Source: Cytidiella melzeri (Eukaryota; Basidiomycota; Agaricomycetes; Polyporales; Irpicaceae). From it: a stretch of 64,000 nucleotides of DNA. Where the stretch lies: positions 124,001 to 188,000 of the forward strand of contig JABYQR010000033.1 in assembly GCA_022592445.1 (NCBI GenBank), written 5' to 3'. This document shows, in pieces, positions 1 to 11,644 of this stretch (positions within the stretch are counted from its first letter, which is position 1; each line of letters opens with the position of its first letter). The position numbers and the translations under genes were made by a program. A model generated the notes under the pieces. It saw only the letters and a program-made list of their open reading frames with translations. It was not told the DNA's origin and made no database searches.

Positions 1-984
1 TTCATGTGCTACTCATCCCTCGCTATGGAGCACGACCAGAATCCTGTGACGTACACGATCTCGTTTTCCGGTGGCGACACTGTGACTTGCAGCTGTCCCG
101 ACTTTCAACGCCGCGGCGGCGCCTGCAAGCATATCCGTGCAGCAGTCGTGCGTGCTGAGATCCTTCGCACAACACAGAATCTTCGGCTACCTGTGTTTCG
201 ATCATGGCTGCCGAATACCGAAGAGGAGGCGTACCTGGTTCAAGCTCGTCGTCGTGCTGCAGCAATATCCATCTCCCAGCCCTCCGAATTCTCCGAGCCG
301 TCATCATCATCCCTGTTCGAGGTAAACCTCAATCCTATTACCCGTGCGTCACTTGTAATCGACGAGATTGTGCGCGAAAGTGCAGATCTCACCTCGATGA
401 ATGGGTTGAACACAGGCCTCTCCTTTTCGCAAGTGGTGGAGGACTCCGACATGGACAACGACAACCCCCTCGACATCGATGCTCGCACCGAATGCACGAG
501 TGAGACTGGGTCTGGTTACACCAGCCCGAACACTATTGAAGACGATGATGAGGATGACACGCTGGCATCCTCTGTCGCCACGTCTGATAGGCCAGCGCAC
601 CACGGCGGGGACTTCGCGGAACTCGAACGGTCGAATCAGCAAGCACTCAACGAGCAAACTATAGCACGCACATTCCATGACCTAGAGGTCGTCACACCCA
701 AACTTGTCCAACTCAGTGATTGGCTAAGTCAAGCTCATCTCGATGAAGCTGCAGACACGGACATTCAACGCGCGCAGGGTCTCCGCTCGAGCCTGAAGAC
801 CATTGTCGGACACCTCGACCGCATGCTTCGTTTACATGACCCTGGATTGCTAGGTACCTTCAGGTCTTCTTATTCCCCTCCGCCTCCATCCATTCGTTTA
901 ACACAACGAATATACCCTGATATCATGGCACCCCCTGCTGAGAGACGTGCGCAGAAGCGCAAAGAATCATACAATGTACACTAG
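1..984 (+). CDS. SWIM zinc-finger protein, C-terminal part
   Basis: The frame is open from the window edge, so the true start lies upstream. A SWIM-type zinc finger is visible near residues 29-43: C-S-C-P-D-F, then C-K-H about ten residues later (CxC...CxH). SWIM fingers are common in MULE-type transposases and in many mushroom proteins related to them. The remaining roughly 280 residues are acidic and Ser/Thr-rich and I see no catalytic domain. It ends at a TAG, and readable sequence continues past the stop in other frames (to about 1160), so an intron or a frameshift near 975 is possible. The catalytic half, if any, is outside the window. I am confident of the SWIM finger but not of the transposon assignment. 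Confidence 0.7.
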   Translation, partial: FMCYSSLAMEHDQNPVTYTISFSGGDTVTCSCPDFQRRGGACKHIRAAVVRAEILRTTQNLRLPVFRSWLPNTEEEAYLVQARRRAAAISISQPSEFSEPSSSSLFEVNLNPITRASLVIDEIVRESADLTSMNGLNTGLSFSQVVEDSDMDNDNPLDIDARTECTSETGSGYTSPNTIEDDDEDDTLASSVATSDRPAHHGGDFAELERSNQQALNEQTIARTFHDLEVVTPKLVQLSDWLSQAHLDEAADTDIQRAQGLRSSLKTIVGHLDRMLRLHDPGLLGTFRSSYSPPPPSIRLTQRIYPDIMAPPAERRAQKRKESYNVH

Positions 985-1960
985 TGGTACTCATCACTAC
1001 TCGTGGCCATCCCAATCAACCTATGATTACCCCTCGCACTCGTTCGAGACACAGTCAAATGCTCGGGTTAGTATCGCGTTCAACTATTCGACCCGTCCGT
1101 TGTGAACCGCACGCTGGCGCTGAACCGCCGTCCTCTCACTGGAATTGCTATCTTAGTTGGTATGGAATGAGACCCACAGTGAAAATCTCGTGGCTTATAC
1201 TATGATGCGACGTGACCCAGCCGCGTCGTCAGTCGCACTACACCGGACTTCACAATTTTACTTATGCTATAAACAAATATATTTGATGTTTTCTTACTTT
1301 GGGACCGGGCTTCTTATTGCCACTTATTAGCGTGTTAGCACATCAATGTTTCGCGTGGTTTTTAAATCTGCATAGTACTGCTATTGTTGCGAACCGCGAG
1401 CTGAACCTCACACTGAACCGCCGTCCACTCACTACGATCGCTATCTCGGCCACGAGCCCGCCGAGTTGCCGACACGTGCACGTGACCACCCAATAAGGCA
1501 ACTGGTTGTGCGGGCTGACTGTCCTGATACTGACTGCACTTACAAATTGCGTGGATTGCGTGCGCTAGAGCGGGGCCTCAAATGACTGGCAGACAATGGG
1601 CTCGATGAGTGAATGTAATGCAGAGTTTGCTCGGTATATATACTCACTGGGATCAGATGTCTGTATCTGGTTCCTGTCCAGCGACTCAGACTGTGGTGCG
1701 CCACACGTAAGTAGCAGTCTTGAGCAATCCGATCGAGCAGTGAGACAAAGGCCAGAACTGTGGCTCGCAGCATCGCCTTCGCAGCTGTGACCACGCCATA
1801 GTGTTCGCGTAGTACCTATCAGTCGAGAGAAAACAGATCGCGAGACTGTAAGTACGTCTATTCAGAGGGGTAAGTACGAGCGTGTTTAATGGACAAAAAT
1901 CATGTTTTGATTGAATACTCATGCGCGCTTCGCGTTTTCAGGTGTATACTCACGCGCGCA
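985..1960. other. No intact gene; diverged short duplication
   Basis: No convincing open gene. Two stretches, about 1096-1160 and 1385-1450, are diverged copies of each other. Both read in frame as a peptide containing LNRRPLT followed by (G/T)IAI, so they probably derive from a duplicated coding segment downstream of the SWIM gene. The rest looks like non-coding sequence. Confidence 0.4.
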
Positions 1961-1963
1961 CAT

Positions 1964-2820
1964 GATCCCCCATCATTCCCTGCGATCCCCTGCGATCCCC
2001 CGCAATCTCCTCACGCTCCCCTACGATCTCCTCACAATACCATGCCGTTCCACACCGTTCCACACCATCCCACATGTTTCCCCTTGATGTCCTCATAGCA
2101 TCCCCACGTCTTACTTAGGACTTACATGAGTACACGGTAGGTTGTCTGTGGGCACTTCATGTGCTGCGTTGTGCGTTGAGCACACACATTGCACACCGTC
2201 TCCTTACACATTGCACACTGTCTCCTTACACCCACACACCCTCTCACACCATCCACTCACCACTCCCCTTCAACTTACCTACTCCTTACCTCCCACCCAC
2301 CTTTGTTTCCCTACGCCACCCCTGTCATAGACCTAATGCCTCTGTACATGATGCCTTTTTCTTGCCTACAATTGCCCTGCGTGACACCTACCGTAGCCCT
2401 GTGATACCCCTGCCATAGCTTTGCATGCTGCCTTCCTTACACCTACTTGTGCCCTGAGACACACCCACATCCCACATATGTGATGCCTTTGTACCCCTAC
2501 AATCAGCCCACAAGCTCCATTACTTCAACGTGAGTTATACTCTTGGTCATCATCTGCAACCCTCACATACAACTTACTATAAGCCTATGCACCACCTCTC
2601 TCATCCTTTTGCCCAACATTGTTGCGCCCTGAAGCCCACCTCCTTGTGGCCTCGCCCCTACCTAAAATCCACCCGTGTGCACCCTCACAACTGTCCCCAT
2701 CCTACTACAATGCCGAAACAGATCGAATGCTCTACAATTCCCTCTGACTCCTTCCGCTCAAATTCCTCATGTACTCCCTCGGCTTCTTCTCCATTTTTTT
2801 TTTGCTCCTCGCTCATCTTT
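1964..2820. repeat. C/T-rich low-complexity tract
   Basis: Strongly pyrimidine-rich plus strand. It has irregular tandem motifs such as GATCCCCTGC and GTTCCACACC (1964-2090), then CACACCxTCTCCTTACAC-type repeats (2200-2240). ORFs here are composed almost wholly of Pro/Ser/Thr/Leu/His and are rejected as genes. It lies immediately upstream of the integrase-like gene and could contain its 5' region. Confidence 0.5.
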
Positions 2821-2827
2821 GTGATCC

Positions 2828-4642
2828 ATGTCACTGCCCGCCCTTGTCCTACAAGCCCAGCAACTGGATAGTTTGCGCATAGCGTCCCATGTTTTGATTG
2901 AACGTGTTCGTGTGGCTGTTCGTACACAGGTTGGTGATGCACAGAGGCTGCACACTATCCGGGAACAGGCCTTATTGCTCCTGCGCTCTGCACAACAGGT
3001 CAGCTGCCTCATTACATTGAACTATCCCACTTCTCATCCTGTCTCTATCTTCTCAGCATGCAGATATCTTTCTACCTGCCGAGTTTGCTACACTGGAGCA
3101 CAATATTCTGCTTATGGTGAATGACCTTGATGCGGCCTGTCATCGATCTGCAGACCCCCCTCGAGCACAACCTCCACCAGTAGTTCAGGTCATCCAGACC
3201 AAGCGCCGTGGCCGCCCTCGCATTCGCATCGATACCCTGTGGTTACAAACAGCACTCAACCTTCGTGGTCCCAAAGGTGTCGGTACTGCAGCTGGTGTTT
3301 CGGCTCGCACCGTTCGTCGCCGTGCTCTCGAAGCCTCTATAGTACAACCCGGTCGTCTCCGCAGTCATGGCGTACCCCCAAACATCAATTCTGCGCTGAC
3401 AGACGCTGAGTTAGATCAACACATTGCCGGTGCACTCAACACCTTTCCCTCCTTTGGTCGTAGCATGCTTGCCGGACATCTGAAGGCTATGCACGGTCTC
3501 AATGTTCCTCAACATCGTATCTCTGAGTCCTACGCACGGGTACATGGAGCTCCAGCTATCTTTGGAAAACAACAGATTCATCGTCAAGTGTACAAGGTAG
3601 CAGGGCCTATGTCACTTGCCCACATGGATGGCCAGCACGGTAAGCTATGCTACTCTGTCATGATGCAATATTAATTACCCCCATGTTAGGCCTCATCCGT
3701 TACAAGATTGTTATTCATTGCATCATAGATGGCTTTTCCCGCTTTGTGCTGGGCATTGGAGTCCACAACAACAACAGGGCGGCCACTGTCCTACAGATGT
3801 TCATTCACTCCGCGAACAAACATGGACTCCCAAGCCGTGTACGTGCTGACCATGGCGTTGAGAATGTTGAAGTTGCACGATTCATGGAGGAGACAAGAGG
3901 GAGAAATCAAGATTCCTTCATATGGGGCTGGTATGTACTTCCAGGATGTGCCTGTTCCCGTTATGATCTCATTGATGCAATCAGGTCTGTCCACAACACG
4001 CGGATTGAACGACTTTGGTATGATGTGACCACTGGCTTTGGGCGAAAGTGGAAAGATTTTTTCATGGACTTGGAAGCCAATCATGGACTTGATCCGACCA
4101 ACTCTCACCACATCTGGCTTCTTCACACTCTTTTCCTTGCCGCCATCCATGAGGAAGCTCAAGAATGGGCTCATACCTGGAATTCCCACAAGATCCAGAT
4201 CCGTGGTGAGAGGCGACGCTCCCCCCGAGACATGTTCTTCTATGGAATGATGCAAGAAGGTATCCGGGGCACCATGCGACCGCACGTTCCTATGGATGAA
4301 GAAGTCCCACCTCACGAGCTGCCCAACTACGGTGTTGACTGGGACGTTATCCAGAATGCTCCTCATCTCATGGCCCATCATCAACTCAACAATGCGGATG
4401 ATGTTGGTGCCATTCCCAATCCATTCACCGCAGCAAGCATGCCGACTCAGTTTGCCACCGTGATTTGTGAACCACCTAACTGCCCCTTCTCCGTGGAGGA
4501 GCGGCGCGCATTTGAGCAGGCCATGGCGCGGGATCCCTTGGTAGATCTTCAATCTCGTGCAATGCCTATACGAAGATTTGTCTGGCAGCGGGCTCGACTG
4601 ATTTGTGCCAATATATACGAAGCTCGTGTAGTTCCCTTGTAA
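2828..4642 (+). CDS. Integrase-core-domain protein (rva_4-like), spliced
   Basis: Exons 2828-2998, 3057-3639, 3690-3930 and 3985-4642 join in frame (introns of 58, 50 and 54 nt, all GT-AG) into a 550-residue protein without internal stops. It has an N-terminal helical region, a basic KRRGRPRI segment, and a helix-turn-helix-like stretch (GTAAGVSARTVRRRA). A DDE integrase core follows: D in IIDGFSRFVLG, D in RADHGVEN and E in SVHNTRIERLW. This resembles the integrase-core family found in fungi, fish and cnidarians that I know as PF24764. These proteins are transposon-derived, and it is unclear whether they still move DNA. No flanking terminal repeats or target duplications were found, so this may be a free-standing or domesticated copy. 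The start at 2828 is the first ATG in the frame of exon 1. Confidence 0.78.
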
Positions 4643-4693
4643 CCCCTGCCAATTTAATACATGCATTGCTACTCTCACAACGCAGATGCACAA

Positions 4694-5245
4694 CTAACTC
4701 TCACTCTGTGATACCCCCTCCACGGCTTCCTGCGTCTTTGGCCTGTAAGTATCCATTACGCCCACAACATCAAAGCGATTCCTGCCATCCTTTGATCAAT
4801 GTCCCCCAATATGCCACAACACATTGGTATGTACCTGAAGAAGGACTCCCACTCCTCTGTGCATTTCTTTTCATCTTCGCCTAGATCACCAACGTCGCCA
4901 TTCAAATTTTCCTGCGCTGCATTGATGAGGGCCAATGCACGTGTGGCATCACACCCAGCGCAAAAGTCGAATGGACCACCTGGCTGGAACAGTTCCTTCT
5001 TATCATTGACATTGTAGATTATACCTACCACGCTGTAAGTCAAGCGGCATACAATAGGAATATTGAATTATTGGCAGAAACTCACCGCAGACCGCAATGT
5101 ACACATCTTTACCGCCGTCCCGTCCATCATGCTTTGCCAAGCTTGTTGCCGAGAATTGTTTGACCATGTTCTGGCGAAGACGTGGCTTGGGTGGGCCAAA
5201 CAACGGGTATTTCACCAGTACTATATCAATGTTGTCTGTGCTCAT
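4694..5245 (-). CDS. Cytochrome b5-like heme/steroid-binding protein (MAPR/Dap1 family)
   Basis: Exons on the minus strand 5245-5086, 5024-4835 and 4742-4694 join in frame to 132 residues (introns of 61 and 92 nt). The protein reads FSATSLAKHDGRDG, then KDVYIAVCG, IIYNVNDKKELFQPGGPF, CAGCDATRALA and EEWESFF. This matches the MAPR pattern of a T/S-x-x-x-L-x-x-x-DG start, an IYVAxxGxVYDV strand, the YxPGGPY loop, the AGRDASRALA helix and a closing WExFF. Family members bind heme and support sterol P450s, usually at the ER membrane. Here the usual Tyr before PGGP is Phe and the Arg of AGRD is Cys, so heme binding could be altered. The hydrophobic N-terminus is short (DIVLVKYPLF), and either the start or the last exon may be misplaced. 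It converges on the integrase-like gene with only 51 nt between stops. The family call is firm; the exact ends are less so. Confidence 0.75.
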
Positions 5246-5296
5246 ACCCAACAATGTGTAAGTTGTTCATGGCATTGCGCTGTGCGGGGGTGCCCG

Positions 5297-5445
5297 GTCT
5301 CAAGCTGTGCCGAGGTGTCAAGCTTGTGCCGAAGTTCCAAGCTTGCACCGAGGTTTCAAGCTTGCGCAGAGGTTTCAAGCTCGCACCAAGGTTCTAAGCT
5401 TGTACCGCGGTTTCAAGCTTGTGCAGGGGTTTCAAGCTTTATCAT
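5297..5445. repeat. Minisatellite, ~19-20 bp unit, about 8 copies
   Basis: Head-to-tail copies of a unit close to AAGCTTGTGCCGAGGTTTC, each with one to four differences; HindIII-like AAGCTT recurs in most units. It sits just upstream (5') of the MAPR gene on the minus strand, so it lies in that gene's presumed promoter region. Confidence 0.85.
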
Positions 5446-5682
5446 GTCCTCCTTTTCATCCTATGTCTAATTGTAGATCCCCCATGATACCAAATATCAC
5501 AAAGATAATGAAAGTGGATGTCACCATGGTATACAATCGGCGCAGCACTGAGTCCCATTGATCAGAGGGTGTGCCAAGCCGGGCTCCACCAAAGGGAGCA
5601 CTACACCTTCACATTATGGCATGCAGAGCAACAACAGATCAAAACTCCTTAGCAGACGTAACACCATCCAATTCAGTATCAA

Positions 5683-6232
5683 TCATACCAATATCCTCAT
5701 GCATTGCAGTAACTTCTTTGCATGTGGATTTGGAGTACTGCGCCTCCACAAGTCAATCACCTTTGTGATTGCTGTCTGTGAGAAATTGTGCATCCTGCAC
5801 AGTGCGTTCTCTGGGCTAATCTCCCCTTCATTTGGCTCATTGGTAGCCTGAGTGGTTGACATAAGAGCTGGAATAAAGGAACTTGCAATGTTGGGGCTGT
5901 TGGCGAGTGAGGTGCAATTATGGTCCATCAGATAGCAAATATTCGGGTCCCAATAAAAATGTGTCAACCCCTTTATATGGTTGCGCGGATGGAAGTTACT
6001 CAATCCGGTATGCCATGTGGGGTGGCACGGCCCTTCAGGGCAGAGCGCGGTAAAATGACGTCGGTGATGCCCCATATCTACATCCAGTAGTAATTCCGCC
6101 CAATTACCTACGTCATTGCTATTGACGCCGGTCTGATTTGGACACTTACCTTGCAAGAACCTTTCAAAACTAGCTCTACGGTATTTGTAGGGAATTTCTA
6201 ACTCAATAATGGGCTGGCAACCGCCATATGCA
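5683..6232 (-). pseudogene. Uncharacterised coding remnant
   Basis: A continuous minus-strand frame runs from about 6232 to 5683, longer than expected by chance here. It reads EWPNAYGGCQPIIELEIPYK near its start and has a protein-like composition (WAELLLDVDMGHHRRHF, ITKVIDLWRR). A stop lies directly upstream at the start of the frame and no ATG precedes the conserved-looking part, so it is probably an exon or a truncated gene. I do not recognise the family. It lies 3' of the gag-containing element on the same strand, where a pol gene would be expected, but it shows no pol motif. Confidence 0.35.
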
Positions 6233-6400
6233 TTTGGCCATTCTTATTTCACCATCGCATTTTACCGTTGATTTTGTTGGAATGCAATGATCGGTGGGGG
6301 ATCCGGGCTTTTTTCTCACCCTTCGATAAACCCTTCAAGTAACTCAAATATCTAAGATCATCGGTCCCTGGCCATCATGCTCCCGCCCTCGCGCTCATCA

Positions 6401-9329
6401 TCATCTCCCATCAATCACGCACGGATTATCTCCGGCAACGTCCCTGCTCCCGCCCTCGCTGTCTACAACGATGAGCGCTGTATATATTGACTCTCGGTCT
6501 TCATTCATCACTAGATCGTCTGATGACCGCACCACTGTAAGCCCAGTGATGAGGTGCTCTATTGTTGATTGTAACGAATGTAAGTTGAGACTAGCTGCAC
6601 TGCTGGCTGTCAGGGAGGCTTGCGCCTGTGCCGCTGTCGCAGCTGGTATGGGAAGTGGTTGAGAAAGGGTACTTTGTCCTGGTTCGAGACCCTGCTCTTC
6701 GTCCGGTTCGTCTTGCTGAGAATACAATCTCATGCCTACGAATCGTCCGTCGTCCGAGTCAGAGCCGTAGTCGTCGTTGAGGAGGCTGTGTTCTTCTCCA
6801 GCTGTCTCCTCGTTGGAGGCATATTGTTCTCCGTTGGGGTTGTCCCCCAGTTCGTCTGTGTTCGAGTCCGATTGGTCCTGTGACTCAATTTCGTCCTTCT
6901 GTTCCTCTGTTTCCTCCCCTACGGCGTCCATAGCGCGAAAGCCGGGTTTGTCGTGATCGCTCGCATAGTGACCGTATTTGTTGCATCTGTAGCACTGAAC
7001 CTTGGACAGCTCCATTGGAGGTTTCTTTTCCCCTCCATGGCTCGGTCGTGCTGCAGCGCCTGTGGTTCTGGTCGGTCCCGTGCTAGCAGATGTTCCGACT
7101 CCTGCGCCCTGGATGGGGCGTCGAGTGGGTCGGTTACCCGACCGATTCGTGTGCTCTGCACAACGCAGCGGGGGTCCTTGCGGACGTCTGTTTGGATGTC
7201 TCTGGCCGAATGAGGCGGGCTGCCCTTTCTCTTTGGACCGATGGTCATTGGGGTTTCCCCCGCTTGACCTCGAGGGGTGTTCACTTGGTTTCTGTTGGGT
7301 GCGAGCACTCCTCTGCCTCTGGAATAGACGGGCAGTCTTGTCTGCGTTTTCGATGGATAGGGCCTCCGCTAGAAGTTCCTCTATGACCGTCCCTTCGGCG
7401 GTCATCTTGCTATTTCGCATTATGGCGGTGGAGATGTCTTCTGGTAGTTCCCTAAGGAACTTGCATCGGAACTCGTAGTCACTAGGATGTTCCACCATCT
7501 GTTTGGCGTACTTGAGCATGTCTGAGTACAGCCCTGAAACGCTGTTTCCGGCTCGGTACTGTACTCGCTCGTACCTTTCGGTCGCGAGTTGTATAGTTGC
7601 TTGATGTACGAAGCGTGTGTGAAGTTCCATTATCACTTCTGTGAACGTCCAGTCGTCTCGGTTACTGAACGGGTCCATAATCTCTGAGTTGTACAAGGTG
7701 AGAGCGTTCCCCTTGAGGGACTCTCCTAGTACCATAACTCTCGCGTAATCGTTGGATAGACCTACAAGCCTGGTGATCCAGAAGTATCTCACCAGGTTCT
7801 TCAGCCATTGATGGAAGATCTCAGACGTCGTCCTCCCCGCCATACGCAGCTGGGGCTGTCGCCTTAAACTGCTTGCTTAACTGAGGCAGGTCTTCCGGCT
7901 CGACCTCCATTATTTGTTTGAGTTGTCGGAGGATATACTCCGTGCTGTTGTTATTCAGCTTCGCTGTTGCGGTAGGTGCCGCTCTGTACACAGATACAGA
8001 GTGTGCCGTTACCGGCTGTGGTCTGTGTCGCGCTGCTGGGGCAGACACGAAGTATCGAGGGTTGACCCCTCTAGTAGGTATGTCTGGAGGGAGGGTCCTC
8101 GCCCTTCCTCTTCGTGACGTGGGGTCTGGGGAAGGACCCCTTGGGATCCCTGAGCGCGGATGCGAGTCAGAGCTTTCGCTACTACCGTCATCTCCATTTC
8201 TTGGGAAATTGGATGTACCGATTCGTTGCTGACTTCTCGTCGAGCGCGTGTAACGTTGGATGGTATGTGTGTGGGGCGACCTTTCCTTTGGTGTTGGGCC
8301 ATCTGCCGCGGTCGCGTTTCCGCTCGCTGCTAAACCAGCCTCTCTAAGTCGAGTGGCTTGATCTTTTCCTGCACGAGCAGGCATCGCCCTATCTTCAGTC
8401 ATCGTTCGACGAGCGTGTTCGTCGGGATCGGTGTACCATGCCTCTTCGTCGCTCGTGGCGATTAATTCGGCACCTATCATCTCTGGGTTTTCGACTGTCC
8501 TTGTGATAGGGCCCTTCGAGGGTACCTCTACTGGTGTTGGTTGCCCAACGTGTTCTTTGGCCGCCTTGCGGCGGCTTACTTCATCGTCGAGCGCATCCAT
8601 ATCAAACGCTTCGAAGACGTTGTGTAGACCGCGTATGAGCTCGTGGTTCCAGTCTTCAACCCGCTGCAACCTTTCCTCCTGAGCTCTTCGCTCGAGTCTC
8701 AACTCTCTGTATGTGGTCCTGCTTTTCTTCAGGCCTTCGTAAGTTTGCAGCATCGCGTTAGCGAGTTCTGGGTCTAACGGGCCTTCAGCCTTTCGTTCTT
8801 CTTGAACTGATTCAATTTGGCTTCTCGCCGATACTTGTGGGTCACCTTTCGGTGTTACAAAGTCCCTACGTCTGTCTACGGTGCTACTGAAGGGGCTCTT
8901 CAGTGGGGGGCGAGTTGCCCCGTCCCCACTGAGAGGTTCTTGCGCTTGCGCGCGTGGGGCCTTCAGCTGTTGCTGTGCCTCCATTGCGTCCGTGAGGACT
9001 CCGGTGACTGCTGAGGGTTTCCCCTTGTATGCAGCCACCTTCGTGGTGGTGGTTTTGTTCGAAGAAGATTGGGTGGGCACTTTCTCACTTTGCCGCCCAT
9101 CTCGGACTTCGGTGATCGTCCGACCCACCGACTTGGGCTCGTCAGGGTCGCCCTTTCGGGCCTGCGATGGATCTTCTTTGGCCTCGTGCTCGCTCTTGAG
9201 CATGATGGCCACGTTTTTGGCGTCGGCCTCGCTGGTCGCGTGACTGACAGCGGATATGGATTGGCCGTGGGCCGTTCGCCGCGAATTGGATGTTTCGCGC
9301 AATTTTGGGTTCTTCTTCGCGTCCGACAT
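6401..9329 (-). pseudogene. LTR-retrotransposon Gag, split by a +1 shift
   Basis: Two long minus-strand frames, 9329-7821 (502 residues) and 7843-6401 (480 residues), overlap by 23 nt in different frames. The first is a long disordered, charged N-terminus ending AAYGGEDDV. The second begins FHQWLKNLVRYFWITRLVG and continues through a capsid-like region (HTRFVHQ, YRAGNSVSGLYSDMLKYAKQ). It ends with a zinc knuckle, CYRCNKYGHYASDH, in which the last Cys of CCHC is His, and an acidic tail. Skipping one T at 7824 gives one Gag of about 980 residues, which is how I read the original. No protease or polymerase follows, so the element is gag-only or 3'-truncated. Its own LTR lies upstream at about 9400-9753. 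Confidence 0.7.
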
Positions 9330-9399
9330 CCGGGGTCTTCAGGGTATGTCCGGTGTGTCGGGATCTGGTATTTTATGGGCGCGTAGATAGTTTTGTTTT

Positions 9400-9753
9400 G
9401 TAGGGAGTTGTGGAGTAGAGTGGGATTGGAGTAGAGTGTATGTAGGTAGAATTCGGGTACTTAAAAAAGTGTAAGGGTTGTCTTCTTGGATGCACACAAG
9501 GTAAGTATGACCGATATGTATTCGGAACCTACGTGTGTACAAGATAAAAAGATGTCCTCTAGATCTACCAGATCTCAGTCCTAAATACTGAGATCTGCTA
9601 CTGCGTAGTACTACTATATGCGGTATGCTATTTTCTCACGATGGGCGCTGGCCCACTATCTAATCAGTATGAGTAAAAGGCCAGATCCACTGATCTGGCC
9701 ACAGGATGCTTGCGCATCAGGTAGTGCTTGCACACATGTATCAAGCCCTAACA
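9400..9753 (-). mobile_element. 5' LTR of the gag element (boundary approximate)
   Basis: On the minus strand the copia ORF is cut at about 9754 by a sequence beginning TGTTAGGGCTTG, a typical LTR start. It continues to within about 70 nt of the gag ATG at 9329. Two perfect palindromic segments lie inside (CAGATCTCAG...CTGAGATCTG at 9569-9597; GGCCAGATC...GATCTGGCC at 9680-9701). The inner end and the primer site are not certain. Confidence 0.5.
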
Positions 9754-11628
9754 AGACATTTGTAGTTCTATTCCGTGTTCCTTCAGATAATCCTTGAACT
9801 CATTATTAATGAACTCTGTTCCACCATCACATCTGAACTTCTTCATCTTCTTTCCTGTTTGGTTTTCGGCCCATGACTTGTATTCTTTAAATCTTGTGAA
9901 CGCTTCATCTTTGTGCTTGAGATAATAGAGCATCCCATGACTAGAAGCATCATCAAGACAAGTCATACCGTATTTGTAACCTTCAATAGAAGTTGTAGAA
10001 TATTCAATGAGATCGGAATGAGTTAATTCAACGACTTCTGTAGCTCTCGACATAGATGGTGGAAATGGTTGTCTCTTTCCTTTTCCAATTTGACATCCGT
10101 GACAAGGAGAAATTGTCGATGGAATAGGAATCTTTTCTTTTAATCCCTTTGTTCCTTTGTGAAGATTTTTGACAATCTTATTCCCTGGGTGTCCTAGTCG
10201 ATTATGCCACAACGTATAATCATTACGACTAACTTTATTAATTGAGTCTATCTTCCTGACTAGACGTCCTTTAATCCAATAAAGTCCGGCATGATCAGGT
10301 TGACCATTTATAATCTCTTTTCCTTCATTATAAATTGTCCATCCTTTCGATGTAACACTGCTAGTGCATCCTAGTTGCAGTGCTTTAGAAGGAGAAAAGA
10401 ATCTTGTAGTTGCATCTGGTATATAGAGGACATTGTTCAAAGTTGTGCGATATATTTTATCTTTCACAAGGATTGTGTCAAGTACAACCGTTCCTTTTCC
10501 CAATATTTTGACAGTCATATCTTTACCTGCTGCAGAGCATGTACCTGCTACTGTTGCTGGTTGATACGAGATAAAATCGTCAATTTCATTGGTAATGTGA
10601 CTAGTAGCACCACTGTCGATGAGCCATTCAACGCTTTCAGTCTCACACGTGGAATAAAGAGAAACATTGATGATTTCATTATCGTGCTTGAAGACAGGTT
10701 TGGTATCTACTTGAAGATTATTTACAGTCGCTTTGTCTTTGCCTTTGCCTTTGGACTTCTTTCGTTGTCCTCCTTTCTTTCCTTTATTCTCCTTGTTACC
10801 CTGCTTGTTGTTGGTAGAAGATCCTTGCTGATTATTTCCATTACCACGAGACTTGTTCTGGTTAGGTTTCCCTTTATCCCACCGCTGACTCGTAGTATGG
10901 TTAGAAAGCCCACACTTCTTGCATTTTTCCTTCGGTAAACGCGTGGTCTGCGTAATCCGATTCGCATTTTCACTGTTTGAACCCTTTCGACGTAACTCTT
11001 CCGCAAGTATCTTGGGGATGAGCGTGTCAAACTTAATTTCTTCGGGTTTTGCAACAGTGCCAATGTATGCAGAAATGGCGGTTTCATATGACGTTGGTAA
11101 AGCCCACAAAAGAATATGAACTTTAATTTGATCATCAAGGTCTAACCCAGCAACTTTGGTATCTCCAATCTTAGTACGGAAGCCTTGAATTTGTACGTTC
11201 ATATCCTTAGACTCATCAAAAGTTGAGCTAAGTAGGTTTCTGAACGCAACAGAGCTTGCTAAGACTGATGTCTTTTCAAAGTCTGTTTTCAATTTCTTCC
11301 ATACTTCGGAGGCCAAATCCTCTCCTTCAAGATAGGATTGCAAAGTAATGTCAAGGTAAATATTGAAATAAGCTAAAGCACGTTGGTTCCGAATTTCCCA
11401 ATCCTTAAGTTCCTTCTTCTCATCAGAAGTGTCAGGAGGTGCAGTAGTCGTACCAGAACCTGAACTGGTAGCTGCTGCAGGTAAGGTATGTTTCTTTTCG
11501 GTTCCATTCACGATTAACCAAGTGTTTGAATATCTGAAAAAGCCAATCATAGCGGTGGACCATTTCTTGTAGTTTGAACCATCAAAGACGATCATTTGAC
11601 TATCGCTAATCTTTCCTGGTTCAGCCAT
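9754..11628 (-). pseudogene. Ty1/copia Gag-Pol, truncated in integrase
   Basis: A minus-strand ORF starting at ATG 11628 (MAEPGKISD). In order it holds a copia Gag (UBN2-like; YLEGEDLASEVWKKLK), a degenerate zinc knuckle (CKKCGLSNHTTSQ, last Cys missing), the protease motif WLIDSGATSHIT, a GAG-pre-integrase motif (LWHNRLGHPG), the HHCC-like CHGCQIGKGKRQPF, and the first half of the integrase core (THSDLIEY, FRCDGGTEFINNEFKDYL). It stops at the junction with the LTR at 9753, so the last integrase acid, RT and RNase H are missing. There are no stops within the 625 residues, so truncation looks recent relative to the other elements. The nearest candidate 5' LTR on this strand is at 25145-25694, beyond the chromovirus. 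Confidence 0.85.
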
Positions 11629-11644
11629 TATAACCAAAAGCAAT

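Noticed and set aside
2142..2871. Several Pro/Thr/His-rich ORFs
   Set aside because: Products of a pyrimidine-rich tract read in all three frames.
3791..4693. 300-residue minus ORF
   Set aside because: Antisense shadow of the integrase-core gene, whose plus-strand motifs and introns are convincing.
9330..9400. Self-priming site for the gag element
   Set aside because: A 9-nt match to its LTR exists (GATCTGGTA), but it is far from the LTR end and no TATA spacing supports it.
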